A stretch of 64,000 bases of DNA, taken from Rhodospirillales bacterium (GTDB lineage Bacteria > Pseudomonadota > Alphaproteobacteria > Acetobacterales > Acetobacteraceae). The stretch lies in contig JANYFG010000096.1 in assembly GCA_025362815.1 (NCBI GenBank), positions 1 through 64,000 on the forward strand. Reading direction: 5' to 3'. Below the pieces are notes generated by a model. It searched no databases and was not told the origin of the DNA. It saw only the letters and a program-made list of their open reading frames with translations. Below, piece by piece: positions 8,179-17,814 of the stretch (the first letter of the stretch is position 1; each line of letters begins with the position of its first letter). The translations under genes were made by a program, and so were the position numbers.

Positions 8179-10059
8179 ATGCTAGGGATTGGAACAGCGT
8201 TCTCCAGCCTTCCAGCGGCGCGGGCATTTCTTGCCGGGGCCGCGATTTTGGCCGGTGCCACCATCACGAAGGCGGACGCTCAGACACAGGCGATCGACGA
8301 TACGGCTTTGGCGGCACCCCGGTTGGATCCTCGCGGATCCTCCGGGATCGCTTTGCCGCAGCCGCTTTCGCCCAGCGAGGCGGCGCGCATCAAACGTATC
8401 TTCGCGCTCCAGGGCCGCGGGGACCTCAAGGCCGCCACGGCTGCCACCGCCGATGTGGATATCGGAACCCAGGCCGGGCGCGACATGCTCGGGCATATAC
8501 TCGCCGATCGGTATCTTGGCCCTTCCATGCGCCCCACCGCCCCCGCGCTGCAGGAATGGCTGGGGTTATGGTCCAGCCTGCCGGATGCCCGGTCCCTGCA
8601 CACCCTTTTGCTGGCGCGGCTTCCGAAAGGCGCCACCCCACCCCCTGCCCCGGACCGGCCGCGCCTGACCCTCGTGACAGCGCCCGACGGCCAGACGCCG
8701 GTGCCGGAGGAAAGCGAGCCCGAGACGTTCACGCTGGCCCGCAACAACGCGCTGGACCGGTCGGTGCATGAGGCCGCCCGCGCCCGCGGCGCCGCGGCCG
8801 TCGGGCGATTGCTGGCGAGCACCGCGCGCCTGACGCCGGTTTATGAATCGCAGTTGCGCGGCGAGGCGGCGCAGATCCTGTTCACGCTCAATCGGGACGC
8901 GGAGGCCTACAGCGTCGTCAAAGACGGCATGCGTCCGTGCGGTGCCTTTACCTGCGACCAGGCCGCGTTGGCGGGCCAGATGGCCGGGCTCGCGGCGTGG
9001 CGCATGGGGCGGCCGGAACTGGCACGGCCGATGTTCGAAGCCGCGTGGAAGGCCACGCTGAGCACGGCCGCATTGCGCAGCGCCTCGGCGTTCTGGGCGG
9101 CGCGGGCCCAGCTTCGCACCGGCCATGCCGCCGGATACCGGCCCTGGATGACGCGTGCCAGCGAGGAGCCGCGCACCTTCTACGGCCTTCTCGCGCGGCG
9201 TACACTCGGATTGGGCTTCGGCTTCGCACCCAACGGTCGCGATGCGCGGGAGCTGCTGACAGAGGCCGATATCGAGGCGGTGGCGGCCACGCCCGAGGGT
9301 TTGCGCGCGTTTGCACTGCTGCAGGTGGGCCAGTTCAACCGTGCCGAGCAGGAACTGCGCCAGCTTTGGCCCAGCTCCGATCAGCGGCCCGAGCTCGGCC
9401 GGGCCATCCTGCTGGTGGCGCAAAAGGCAGGGCTGGTGCAGCTGTCTGCCCAACTGGCCGATATCGTGCAGGCGCGTGACGGTCGCCCGCGCGATGCCAC
9501 GCGTTTTGCCATTCCGCGCCTTTCGCCGGATGGGGGGTTTCGGATCGATCCAGCGATGGTCTACGGGATCACCAAAACCGAATCGAATTTTAATTCCGGT
9601 CTGGTCTCATCGGCCGGCGCCACCGGTCTCATGCAGATCATGCCGGACACGGCGCTGTTTCTGGCGGGCAAAGGGTCCGACGCGGCGCGCGAAAGCGTGG
9701 GCGGCAGCCTGCGCGATCCCGGCGCCAATCTGGCCTTGGGCCAGCGCTACATCGCCTATCTCGCACAGCACGAGGCCGTGGGCGGCAATCTGTTGCGGCT
9801 GCTGGCCAGCTACAACAGCGGCCCCGGCAGCTTCGGGCGCTGGGGGCCCAGCATGGTCGATCAGGGCGACCCGCTTTTGTTCATCGAGGCGATCCCGGTG
9901 GACGAGACGCGCGCCTTCGTGCCGCGGGTGCTGACCTATACGTGGATCTATGCGGCGCGCATGCATCTGCCAACGCCGAGCCTCGATGAACTCGCCGCCG
10001 GCGTGTCGCCGCTGTATCATGCGATGACAAATCAGGACCCGCCGCCCCGCCTGCACTGA
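8179..10059 (+). CDS. Soluble lytic murein transglycosylase
   Basis: 626 residues. A signal-like Ala-rich N-terminus (about 1-35, ending near ADAQ) is followed by a long helical region with superhelical repeats (about 160-440) and a C-terminal SLT domain: ETKTESNFNSGLVSSAGATGLMQI-type block from about 455, with the catalytic Glu in KTESNFN, and YNSGPGSFGRW near 550. It cleaves the MurNAc-GlcNAc bond with anhydro-sugar formation in the periplasm. The length and layout match Slt70-like proteins. moaB follows 40 nt later on the same strand, with no functional link evident. Confidence 0.9.
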   Translation: MLGIGTAFSSLPAARAFLAGAAILAGATITKADAQTQAIDDTALAAPRLDPRGSSGIALPQPLSPSEAARIKRIFALQGRGDLKAATAATADVDIGTQAGRDMLGHILADRYLGPSMRPTAPALQEWLGLWSSLPDARSLHTLLLARLPKGATPPPAPDRPRLTLVTAPDGQTPVPEESEPETFTLARNNALDRSVHEAARARGAAAVGRLLASTARLTPVYESQLRGEAAQILFTLNRDAEAYSVVKDGMRPCGAFTCDQAALAGQMAGLAAWRMGRPELARPMFEAAWKATLSTAALRSASAFWAARAQLRTGHAAGYRPWMTRASEEPRTFYGLLARRTLGLGFGFAPNGRDARELLTEADIEAVAATPEGLRAFALLQVGQFNRAEQELRQLWPSSDQRPELGRAILLVAQKAGLVQLSAQLADIVQARDGRPRDATRFAIPRLSPDGGFRIDPAMVYGITKTESNFNSGLVSSAGATGLMQIMPDTALFLAGKGSDAARESVGGSLRDPGANLALGQRYIAYLAQHEAVGGNLLRLLASYNSGPGSFGRWGPSMVDQGDPLLFIEAIPVDETRAFVPRVLTYTWIYAARMHLPTPSLDELAAGVSPLYHAMTNQDPPPRLH

Positions 10060-10099
10060 CGCAGGGGCACGCGGCCGGCCTTCTTCGGGAAACAGCAGC

Positions 10100-10645
<546 letters not shown>

Positions 10646-10676
10646 GTGCCACCGAGGTGTTTGCAAAGCTCTCGAT

Positions 10677-11519
10677 TCAATCAGGGCGTTTGCGAAGATA
10701 GTGATCCAGGAACGCATGTGTGCGTTCGAAGCTGTCACGTGATGCCGTCCAGTCGTATTGCATGGGGTGCCCCAGCAGAACGCGGCGGGGGTTCACATCG
10801 GGATTGTCGAAGCCGTGCACGACATCCTTGTAGGTGTGCACGTCCATCTTCGCGCCCGCTGGAAGGGCCGCCTTGAACGCCGCGCAGGTGGCGGCCGGGT
10901 CGCCCCAGTTATCCGCGTCGCCGTTCAACGCCAGCAAGGGCGTGGTGCCGAAATATTCCGGCTGGCGGCAAGGGCCGTAATAATTCACGACCGCTTTCAG
11001 CAGGCCCGGCTTGAAGGCCTCGAAGGCGCGGCGTGTGACGGTGGTGGCGGTGCCGCCGCCATGGGAGAACCCCACCACCCCGATGCGGCCGCCGTCGATG
11101 CCGGGCTGGTGCTGCAACGCGCTCGCCGCGTTCAGCACGTCGCCGGCACGGTCGAGCGCCGTCACCTTCGGCTGGTCCGCCGGCGCGCAGACGGTGGTAA
11201 CCTCGCGGGCGCGAAAGCTGTTGAGCACCAGGGCGGCGTAGCCCCAGTCGTTCAGCCGGCCGACCCATCGCCGCATGTTCTCGCCATTGCCGATGCCGCC
11301 GCAGCCATGCAGCAGGATCACCACGGGATACGGCCCCGCGCCGTCGGGCAGGCTGAGGCGCCCCGAGAGCGGGCCGGGTGCCGGGCGGGCGCCCGAGGCC
11401 GTGGGAATGGGGTTGGACGGGATCACCAGGTCCTCGGCCGCCCATACTGACGGCGCCCACACGGCCGGCGTCACGACGAGGGTGGCCGCGATCAGCGATG
11501 CGCGCGCGAAGGACACCAT
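10677..11519 (-). CDS. Secreted dienelactone hydrolase family alpha/beta hydrolase
   Basis: 280 residues from the ATG at 11519. That start yields a signal peptide (MVSFARASLIAATLVVTPAVW, cleavage probably near VWAAED), and upstream in-frame codons are antisense to the radical SAM gene. The fold is an alpha/beta hydrolase: oxyanion region LLHGCGGIGNGE, nucleophile Ser in GFSHGGG, acid Asp in LNGDADNWGD, His in DVVHGFDNPD. The overall layout follows dienelactone hydrolase, but the substrate is unknown and the export signal suggests a periplasmic ester. It is divergent from the radical SAM gene across 76 bp. Confidence 0.85.
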   Translation of the reverse strand: MVSFARASLIAATLVVTPAVWAPSVWAAEDLVIPSNPIPTASGARPAPGPLSGRLSLPDGAGPYPVVILLHGCGGIGNGENMRRWVGRLNDWGYAALVLNSFRAREVTTVCAPADQPKVTALDRAGDVLNAASALQHQPGIDGGRIGVVGFSHGGGTATTVTRRAFEAFKPGLLKAVVNYYGPCRQPEYFGTTPLLALNGDADNWGDPAATCAAFKAALPAGAKMDVHTYKDVVHGFDNPDVNPRRVLLGHPMQYDWTASRDSFERTHAFLDHYLRKRPD

Positions 11520-11595
11520 TTGAGTTCTCTTTTCGTTCTTGACGCGCGTTAACCGGTTCGGCATGGTGACACAGGAACAAAGAGGGATCAACGTC

Positions 11596-12849
11596 ATGCG
11601 CGCGCAAGAGCACAGCCGCACATACCGCGACTTCGATCTGGCGCGGGAAATCGATCCGGACGAGATCGATGCGTTGGAGCGCGCCGGCCAGCCCGAGCAG
11701 GGGTATGGAGCGAAATCGCGCAAAGCCGCCGGCCTCGGCATTCCGCCGGTGCCGCCGCATGCCCTCAAGATGCCGGCCCAGCGCGGCCGCGGGGCCACGA
11801 TCAATCCCGGCTCGCGGTTCGATCGCAACGAGGCCAGCGTGTTCGACGATGGCTGGGACACGCTGACGGCTGATTTCGCCGAGCTGCCGCCGCTGCGCAC
11901 CACGCTCACGCGCGATGCCAGCCGCAGCGTCATCAGCTGGAACCAAAGCCCGGATCTGGGTTTCGACCGCGCGGTGAACCCGTATCGCGGGTGCGAGCAT
12001 GGCTGCGTGTATTGCTACGCCCGCCCGTCTCACGCCTATCTCGGCTATTCGCCGGGGCTCGATTTCGAAACCAAACTGCTGTTCAAGCCGGACGTGGCGG
12101 CTCTGTTGGAAAAGGAACTGCGCAAGCCCGGCTATGTGGCGCGGCCGCTGGCGCTCGGCTCCAACACCGATCCGTATCAGCCGATCGAACGCACCCTCAA
12201 ACTCACCCGCGAGGTGCTGGAGGTGATGGACCGGTTCAGCCATCCCGTCACCATCGTCACGAAATCCGCTGGCGTGCTCAGGGACATCGACATTCTGCAG
12301 GAGCTCGCCACCCGCAATCTGGTGCGCGTCTATCTGTCCGTTACCACGCTGGATGCCACGCTGGCGCGGCGGATGGAGCCGCGCGCCGCCACGCCGATGC
12401 GCCGGCTGCAGGCGATCGCGGAACTGTCGCGCGCCGGGATTCCCACCGGCGTTCTGGCGGCACCGATGATCCCTGCGCTGAACGATGCGGAAATGGAGCG
12501 CATCCTGGAAGCCGCGGCGCGTGCCGGGGCCAGGCAGGCCGGCTACGTGCTGCTGCGCCTGCCGCACGAGTTGAAGCAGATCTTCGAGGACTGGCTGCAC
12601 GCGAACTATCCCGACCGCGCACGCCACGTGCTGGAACTGGTGCGCGAGACCCGCGCCGGCGGGCTGAACGACAGCCGGTTCGGCAAACGCTTCACCGGCA
12701 CCGGGGTGTATGCCGATCTGCTCGCCCGCCGTTTCAGCCTCGCCGCCCGGCAGCACGGATTGGAGGAACGCCAGGACCTTGATTGCAGCCAGTTTCGCGC
12801 GCCCGTGGGGATCCCCGGGCTGGCCGAGAGCCAGATGTCGTTGTTCTGA
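11596..12849 (+). CDS. PA0069 family radical SAM protein
   Basis: 417 residues from the ATG at 11596, which has AGAGGG upstream; in-frame ATGs at 11539 and 11563 are possible but lie in the divergent promoter region. The 4Fe-4S/SAM motif is CEHGCVYCYAR (CxxxCxxC), preceded by NPYRGCEHGC and followed by HAYLGYSPGLDFETKL, characteristic of the PA0069/SplB-like group. KSAGVLRDIDIL and TTLDATLARRMEPRA are other family blocks. The reaction of this group is unknown; it resembles spore photoproduct lyase in layout only. It was probably once annotated as a DNA repair photolyase. Confidence 0.88.
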   Translation: MRAQEHSRTYRDFDLAREIDPDEIDALERAGQPEQGYGAKSRKAAGLGIPPVPPHALKMPAQRGRGATINPGSRFDRNEASVFDDGWDTLTADFAELPPLRTTLTRDASRSVISWNQSPDLGFDRAVNPYRGCEHGCVYCYARPSHAYLGYSPGLDFETKLLFKPDVAALLEKELRKPGYVARPLALGSNTDPYQPIERTLKLTREVLEVMDRFSHPVTIVTKSAGVLRDIDILQELATRNLVRVYLSVTTLDATLARRMEPRAATPMRRLQAIAELSRAGIPTGVLAAPMIPALNDAEMERILEAAARAGARQAGYVLLRLPHELKQIFEDWLHANYPDRARHVLELVRETRAGGLNDSRFGKRFTGTGVYADLLARRFSLAARQHGLEERQDLDCSQFRAPVGIPGLAESQMSLF

Positions 12850-12961
12850 CGCCGCCCCCTTGCCCCCCAGACGTCGCGGGGGGAATGTCATGCAAACTTC
12901 GCTTGCCTCCGCCGGGCGGGCGAGGCGTCTGTCTGGCATCACCAACAAGGTAACTCCCCGC

Positions 12962-13657
12962 ATGAACGCGCTGCGCCGCCTGCTTCTCAGTACTGCCCTC
13001 GTCGCGACCCTGGCGGTGCCCGCTTTCGCCGCCGAGCCCTACGTCACCGGCAAGATGCTGGACCTCACGGTTCTGGTGCCGCCGCCGCCGGCAAAAGGAT
13101 CTGACGCCGAGAAGGCCGATATGGCCGCGGTGCTCACCGCGCAGGCGAACGCGACCGACGCCCGCAAGGCGCAGGCGCTCGCCGATTCGGACGAGACGGT
13201 GTTCGTGATGTTCACGCAGGTGCTGGGCGAAAAGTTCGTGGCCGCCAGCCTGCCCAAGGCCACGCTTCTGTTCGAGCGGATCGGCGACAGCGAGGACGAC
13301 ACGCTCGATGCCGCCAAGCCATTCTTCGGCCGCGTGCGCCCCTGGCTCGCCAACCCCGAGGTGAAGGCGATCGCCAAGCCGACCAAAAGCGGCTCCTATC
13401 CCTCCGGCCACACCACGCGGGTGACGATCAATGCCATCATGGTGGCGGCGATGGTGCCGGAGAAGAAAGAGGCGATCTGGGCGCGCGCCAATGATTACGC
13501 CGAAAGCCGCGTGATCGGCGGCATGCACTACCCGACTGACGTTCTGGCGGGTTGGCGCACCGGCACGGCGATGGCCACGATGATGTTGCATGACCCGGCG
13601 TTCAAGGCAGACTTCGAAGCGGCAAAGACCGAGGTTCGCGCGGCGATGGGGATGTAG
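12962..13657 (+). CDS. phoC: Class A nonspecific acid phosphatase (PAP2 superfamily)
   Basis: 231 residues from the ATG at 12962, which gives a good signal peptide (MNALRRLLLSTALVATLAVPAFAAE). It carries the full phosphatase signature: KPFFGRVRP (K-x6-RP), SGSYPSGHT (PSGH) and SRVIGGMHYPTD (SR-x5-H-x3-D), so the active site appears intact. It should hydrolyse phosphomonoesters in the periplasm, freeing phosphate. A strong T-tailed terminator follows immediately. The nearby phosphodiesterase and Ugp-like importer on the other strand suggest a shared organophosphate theme, which is inference. Confidence 0.9.
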   Translation: MNALRRLLLSTALVATLAVPAFAAEPYVTGKMLDLTVLVPPPPAKGSDAEKADMAAVLTAQANATDARKAQALADSDETVFVMFTQVLGEKFVAASLPKATLLFERIGDSEDDTLDAAKPFFGRVRPWLANPEVKAIAKPTKSGSYPSGHTTRVTINAIMVAAMVPEKKEAIWARANDYAESRVIGGMHYPTDVLAGWRTGTAMATMMLHDPAFKADFEAAKTEVRAAMGM

Positions 13658-13686
13658 TCTTCACTCTGGATACGAATACTTTGCGC

Positions 13687-13717
13687 AAGGCCACGGAGAA
13701 TACTCCGTGGCCTTTTT
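13687..13717 (+). terminator. Rho-independent terminator of the acid phosphatase gene
   Basis: 12-bp stem (AAGGCCACGGAG / CTCCGTGGCCTT) with an AATA loop and a trailing T-run, 30 nt after the phosphatase stop and just before the convergent phosphodiesterase stop. Confidence 0.9.
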
Positions 13718-13725
13718 CGTTTGCA

Positions 13726-14550
13726 TCAGGAGCGGCCGGGATAGTCGGGATCGGCGAGAAACGGGAACGGCCCCGGGAAATTCTCGACATAGACGGTGTG
13801 GGCGACAATGCCGGCCTGCGGCAGCGTGGTCAGCACCTGGAACGCCGCCGGCTCCAGGTTCCACATGCCCGGCTCGTCACCCAGCACGAACTCCACCTGA
13901 TGCGCCACCGAGGGGCCGATCGAGGCGATGGTGTGCGCCACGGCGGCGTTGATGGGGCGGTGATGATGGCCGCACAGGATCCGCTTCACCTGGGCATGCT
14001 TTGCAATAACGCCGGTGAAATCATCGATGTTGCGAAGGGCGATGCGGTCCATGTGCCGGATGCCGCAGACGAAGGGGGGATGATGCATCACCACGATGGT
14101 GGATTTTTCCGTCTCCTGTCCCAAAGTCTCATCGAGCCAGGCCAGACGTGCGGCGCAGAGCTCGCCGGCGCTGCTTCCGGGAATGACGGTGTCGAGCATC
14201 ACCAGCCGAATGTCGTGCGCGTCGATTGCGTATTGCACGAAATCCCGATGCGCGCTGACGCCGGGCAGGTGGCCGAGGGAAGATTTCAGCACCTCGCGGC
14301 GGTCGTGATTGCCGGGGATGACATAAACGGGCGTGGCGATCAGCCGGCCCAGCATCTCGCTGAGAACCGCATACTCTGACTCCAGACCGTTGTCGGTGAG
14401 ATCACCGGACATGACGATGGCATCCGGTTTGAAGCTGAGCTTCTGCACGCAACGCAGCGCGCGCTCGGTGAGCATGTTGGTCTCGGCGGTGCGATAGGCG
14501 GGCAGCCCCAGGGGGCGTAGATGCAGGTCTGTCAGATGGACGAGGATCAT
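13726..14550 (-). CDS. Class III metallophosphodiesterase (CpdA/GpdQ type)
   Basis: 274 residues with the complete binuclear-metal motif set: TDLHLRP (D-x-H, residues 7-9), SGDLTDNG, PGNHDRR, MHHPP and CGHHHRPIN. Family members hydrolyse cyclic nucleotides (CpdA) or glycerophosphodiesters (GpdQ). Position after a Ugp-like importer on the same strand favours a glycerophosphodiesterase, but that is context only. A GC-rich hairpin and a 12-nt tandem array lie in the 118-bp gap between it and the importer genes, so it may have its own promoter or lowered expression. Confidence 0.88.
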   Translation of the reverse strand: MILVHLTDLHLRPLGLPAYRTAETNMLTERALRCVQKLSFKPDAIVMSGDLTDNGLESEYAVLSEMLGRLIATPVYVIPGNHDRREVLKSSLGHLPGVSAHRDFVQYAIDAHDIRLVMLDTVIPGSSAGELCAARLAWLDETLGQETEKSTIVVMHHPPFVCGIRHMDRIALRNIDDFTGVIAKHAQVKRILCGHHHRPINAAVAHTIASIGPSVAHQVEFVLGDEPGMWNLEPAAFQVLTTLPQAGIVAHTVYVENFPGPFPFLADPDYPGRS

Positions 14551-14570
14551 AGCTTGTTCCGATGCGGGTC

Positions 14571-14595
14571 TCCCTCCCCCACGGCGAGGGAGGGA
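14571..14595 (-). terminator. GC-rich hairpin between binding-protein and phosphodiesterase genes
   Basis: 8-bp inverted repeat (TCCCTCCC / GGGAGGGA) with a 9-nt loop between two genes read on the minus strand. No T-run is present. It may be a 3-prime stabilising stem or partial terminator of the transporter transcript. Confidence 0.35.
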
Positions 14596-14640
14596 TATGG
14601 TCCGTGTTACGCCTATGTATCACGCCAGCGTATTACTTCG

Positions 14641-14676
14641 GACGTTACTTTCGACGTTGCACTGGACGTTATTCTG
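14641..14676. repeat. 12-nt tandem array across the binding-protein stop codon
   Basis: Three 12-nt units sharing GACGTT (GACGTTACTTTC, GACGTTGCACTG, GACGTTATTCTG). The stop codon of the solute-binding protein (14669-14671, minus strand) lies within the last unit, so the array covers the gene end. Confidence 0.6.
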
Positions 14677-15976
14677 GCAGCTTCAGGGCGGTCTGTTCCA
14701 CATAGGGGCGCAGCAACGCATCGGCGGCCTTCTGTGCGTTGGCCATCGCGTCCGCCGGCTTGATCTTGCCGGAGAGCACCGCTTGCACCTGGTCCTCCAA
14801 CGCCTTGCGCACGCCCACGGTGTTGAACGTGGAGAACCACGGCTGGGCGTAGGCGAGCTGGTCGACGGCCACCTTCGCATCCGGATTCTTGCTGAGGTAG
14901 TCTTTCATCTCTGCCGTGTCATAGGCCGCCATGCGGGGCGCGAAGTAGCCGGTGAAACGGCTCCAGCCGCCGTTGATCTCGGGGCTGCTGAGGAAGGTGA
15001 TCAGCTTCCACGCCGCCTGCTCGCGCTCGGGCGTGTTGCCGGTGGGGATCAGCAGCGAGGCCCCGCCGATCGGCACTGCGTTGCGCAAGGCGCGTGGCAC
15101 GAAAGCCACCTTCATCGGCAGCTTCATGTTGTCGCGCACGAAGCCGAGTGCGCCGGTTGAATGGATCATCATGGCGGTGCGGCCGGCGAAGAAGGCGTTG
15201 GATGCGGCGTTGGCGTCGTTGACGCCTTCCGGCATCACCTTGTGCTTGTGCACGAGATCGTCGAGGAACTGCACGGCGCCGATGGTGCTGGGCGTGTTGT
15301 AATAAACCTCGCCGCCCCAGTTGCGATTGTAGTAGTCGCCGCCGTTGGACATCGAAAGCCCGCTGACCAGCCAGCCCAGCGTGTCGTAGTTCGACAGCAC
15401 GGTGATCCCGCTGCGCGTCATGGTGGCGCCGTCGCGCTTCGTCAGTTTTTTCGCGACGTCGACAAGCTCTTGCCAGGTCGCCGGCGGCTTGTCAGGGTCG
15501 AGGCCGACCTCTTTGAACGCGTCGGTGTTATAGTAGAGAATGGGCGTCGAATTCTGGAACGGCACGCCGTAGACGTGGCCGGCTTCGGTGGCGTTGATGC
15601 GCACGGCCGGAAAGAACTTGTTGATGAAGGCGTCTGGCGTTTCCTTGTCGGCGGCGATCAGCCGGCCGAGATCGATCGCCTGATTGTTGATGACGTATTC
15701 GCGGATGAAGTTGGCGCTCATCAGCACCACCGCCGGGGGACGGCCGGCTTGAATGGCGGCGCGGGTCTTCAAATTCGTGTCGTCATAGGCGCCGGTATAG
15801 ACCGCGGTGACATGCACGTCGTTCTGCTGGGCGTTGAACACGTCCACGAGACGCGTCATCTCGAGGGCCAGCTTGCCCTGGACGGGGACCGGGAAGAAAA
15901 AATCGATGTCGGTGGCCGCCTGGGCGGCACCGGAGACGAGCGATAGCGCGAGTGTCAAGGTGGGAAAGAGGCGCAT
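14669..15976 (-). CDS. UgpB-like extracellular solute-binding protein
   Basis: 435 residues from the ATG at 15976, preceded by AAAGGAT; it starts with a signal peptide ending near GAAQAA. The body is a family 1 binding protein (DIDFFFPVPVQGKLALEMTRLVDVFNAQ, GVPFQNSTPILYYNTDAFKEVGLDP, then a PADA-rich C-terminus). The overall similarity is to glycerol-3-phosphate/glycerophosphodiester receptors of the Ugp type, but sugar receptors look alike. It is the third gene of a transporter operon, 11 nt after the second permease gene. Confidence 0.85.
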   Translation of the reverse strand: MRLFPTLTLALSLVSGAAQAATDIDFFFPVPVQGKLALEMTRLVDVFNAQQNDVHVTAVYTGAYDDTNLKTRAAIQAGRPPAVVLMSANFIREYVINNQAIDLGRLIAADKETPDAFINKFFPAVRINATEAGHVYGVPFQNSTPILYYNTDAFKEVGLDPDKPPATWQELVDVAKKLTKRDGATMTRSGITVLSNYDTLGWLVSGLSMSNGGDYYNRNWGGEVYYNTPSTIGAVQFLDDLVHKHKVMPEGVNDANAASNAFFAGRTAMMIHSTGALGFVRDNMKLPMKVAFVPRALRNAVPIGGASLLIPTGNTPEREQAAWKLITFLSSPEINGGWSRFTGYFAPRMAAYDTAEMKDYLSKNPDAKVAVDQLAYAQPWFSTFNTVGVRKALEDQVQAVLSGKIKPADAMANAQKAADALLRPYVEQTALKLPE

Positions 15977-15987
15977 CGTGAGATCCT

Positions 15988-16806
15988 TTACTTGAGGCCT
16001 GAAAAAACGAGGCTGGAGACGAAGCGGCGTTGGAAGAAAAGAAAGCCGACAAGCAGCGGGGCCGCGACCAGTGCCGTGCCGGCGGCGATGGTACCCCACT
16101 CGCCACCGCTTTCGGCGCCGCGGGTGAAGCTGGCCAAACCCACTGTCAGCACCTGCGACGTTGGCTGAGACACCGCCATGAGCGGCCACAGGAATTCGTT
16201 CCAGTGCGAGGTGATCGAGACGACCGCGAAGGCGGCCAGACCCGGGCGCGCCAGCGGAATGAGGATGTGCCAGATCACCTGAAGGCGCGTGGCGCCGTCG
16301 ACGGCGGCAGCGTCCTCGAAGTCACGCGGGATGGCGCGGAAGGTCTGGCGCATCAGGAAGACGCCGAACGCGGAGGCGCAATAGGGCGCGGCGATGCCGG
16401 CGAGGCTGTCGAACAGGCCAAGATTTGTGATCATCAGCAGGTTCGGCACCACCAGCACGGCGGGCGGCAGCAGGAGTTGCAGCAGGAAAAGGGTGAAGAC
16501 GGTGCCGCGACCCCGGAATTTCAATCGCGCGAAGGCGTAGCCGGCGAGGCTCACGGTCACGGCCTGGACCGCAAGAATGCCGCCGCAGAGCAGGATGGTG
16601 TTCACATACCAAAGCGGAAAGCGGCCGCTTTTCCAGGCGTTGACGTAGTTCGACCAGCCGAACGGGCCGTGCGGGAACAGCGAGGCGAGATCGAGCACGC
16701 CTGACACGTCCGGGCGCATCGAGGCCACGGCCATCCAGGCGAAGGGGACCAGCCAAAGCAATGTGGCGAGGGCCGCGAGGAGAAGGCCGAGGTTCTTAAC
16801 TTTCAT
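15988..16806 (-). CDS. ABC importer permease, UgpE type
   Basis: 272 residues with six predicted membrane helices (first at about 7-29). The cytoplasmic EAA loop that docks the ATPase is FEDAAAVDGATRLQVIWHILIPLARPG at about residues 184-210. It is the second permease of a carbohydrate/glycerol-phosphate importer and its start overlaps the upstream permease gene by 11 nt, a sign of translational coupling. Confidence 0.88.
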   Translation of the reverse strand: MKVKNLGLLLAALATLLWLVPFAWMAVASMRPDVSGVLDLASLFPHGPFGWSNYVNAWKSGRFPLWYVNTILLCGGILAVQAVTVSLAGYAFARLKFRGRGTVFTLFLLQLLLPPAVLVVPNLLMITNLGLFDSLAGIAAPYCASAFGVFLMRQTFRAIPRDFEDAAAVDGATRLQVIWHILIPLARPGLAAFAVVSITSHWNEFLWPLMAVSQPTSQVLTVGLASFTRGAESGGEWGTIAAGTALVAAPLLVGFLFFQRRFVSSLVFSGLK

Positions 16807-17722
16807 AATGGATGCCTCGTTCCAGGGCGCGCAGACCCACGACGGCGATGGCGAGAAGGCCGCCCACGCACACCACCGTGGCGGCGGAGGCCAATCCCAG
16901 ATCCATGTTCTGTTCGGCCTGCTGGTAGATGTAATAGAGAATCATGTTGGTGCTGTCGGACGGGCCGCCGCCGGTCATGACGATGACGTGGTCGATCTGG
17001 ACCAGCGTGTTGACGAGGGCGATGACCGAGACGAAGCCGATGGTGGGGCCGAGCAGGGGCAGCGTGATGCGGCGCAGGCGGGTGGCGGGCCCGGCGCCGT
17101 CGATTTTGGCGGCCTCGTGATATTCCTCGGGGATCCCGGCGAGGCCGGCGAGGAAGAACAGCATGTAGTAGCCGGTGTTCTTCCAGATGGTGATGGCGAT
17201 GATGGCGCCCAATGCGATGTCGGGGTTGCCGAGCCAGTTGGTGGAGTGGACGCCGATCTTGGCCAGGTAGTAGTCGAGCAGACCGCCGCCGGGCAGGAAG
17301 ATGAACACGAACAGCGCCGCGGCGGCGACCAGCGGGATCAGCAGCGGCATCACCAGGATGGTGCGCAACGCGGCGGTGAATTTGCCGTTTTCACGCAATG
17401 CGAGGGCGAAGAACAGCGCGAGCGCCAGGCTCGGCAGGATGGTGCCGGCGGCGAAGGCCACGGTGTTCCAGGCGGTGTTGGCGAAATGCGGATCCGCGAA
17501 AAGCCGGGCGAAATTGTCCATGCCCCAGCTTGCCCGCTGGCCGAAGCGCTGCTGCGTGAGAGCACGCAAGGTGACGCCGATGATCGGCCAGTAGGTGAAC
17601 GCCCCCAGAAACACCAGCGACGGCGCCAACAACGCGAAGGCCAGCGCGAGGGATCGCGGTGCGCGGCGCCTGCGCGGGATCGGCGCGCCGAGGGTGAGTG
17701 ATTGGGGCAAAGGCAGCTCCAT
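16796..17722 (-). CDS. ABC importer permease, UgpA type
   Basis: 308 residues. A cytoplasmic basic N-terminus (PRRRRAPRS) is followed by the first helix (about 24-46) and five more. The EAA loop is YHEAAKIDGAGPATRLRRITLPLLGP. It is the first gene of the operon, divergent from the TetR gene across a 141-bp region with direct repeats and a palindrome. No ATP-binding subunit gene is adjacent, so the importer must borrow a multitasking ATPase encoded elsewhere. Confidence 0.88.
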   Translation of the reverse strand: MELPLPQSLTLGAPIPRRRRAPRSLALAFALLAPSLVFLGAFTYWPIIGVTLRALTQQRFGQRASWGMDNFARLFADPHFANTAWNTVAFAAGTILPSLALALFFALALRENGKFTAALRTILVMPLLIPLVAAAALFVFIFLPGGGLLDYYLAKIGVHSTNWLGNPDIALGAIIAITIWKNTGYYMLFFLAGLAGIPEEYHEAAKIDGAGPATRLRRITLPLLGPTIGFVSVIALVNTLVQIDHVIVMTGGGPSDSTNMILYYIYQQAEQNMDLGLASAATVVCVGGLLAIAVVGLRALERGIHYES

Positions 17723-17730
17723 GACGGCGA

Positions 17731-17767
17731 TGCGTTACACCGCCAACTCCGGTGCGTTACGCCGGCA
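17731..17767 (-). promoter_or_regulatory. Direct repeats in the TetR/permease intergenic region
   Basis: Two 15-nt direct repeats, TGCGTTACACCGCCA (17731-17745) and TGCGTTACGCCGGCA (17753-17767), 13 of 15 identical, with starts 22 nt apart (about two helical turns). A weaker third copy (TGCGTGAC) begins at 17779. They lie just upstream of the first permease gene and could bind a regulator. Confidence 0.35.
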
Positions 17768-17799
17768 ACGGCGACCTTTGCGTGACGGTGCGGCGACAG

Positions 17800-17814
17800 T
17801 TCGATGACATCGAA
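17800..17814 (+). promoter_or_regulatory. Palindromic operator candidate upstream of the TetR gene
   Basis: TTCGATGACATCGAA, 6-bp arms with a 3-nt centre, 50 nt upstream of the chosen TetR start. The size and symmetry suit a TetR-family dimer; autoregulation is inference. Confidence 0.35.

Noticed and set aside
10909-12963. 684-codon minus-strand open frame spanning two genes
   Set aside because: It is antisense to the radical SAM gene and frame-shifted relative to the dienelactone-hydrolase-like gene; no recognisable domain.
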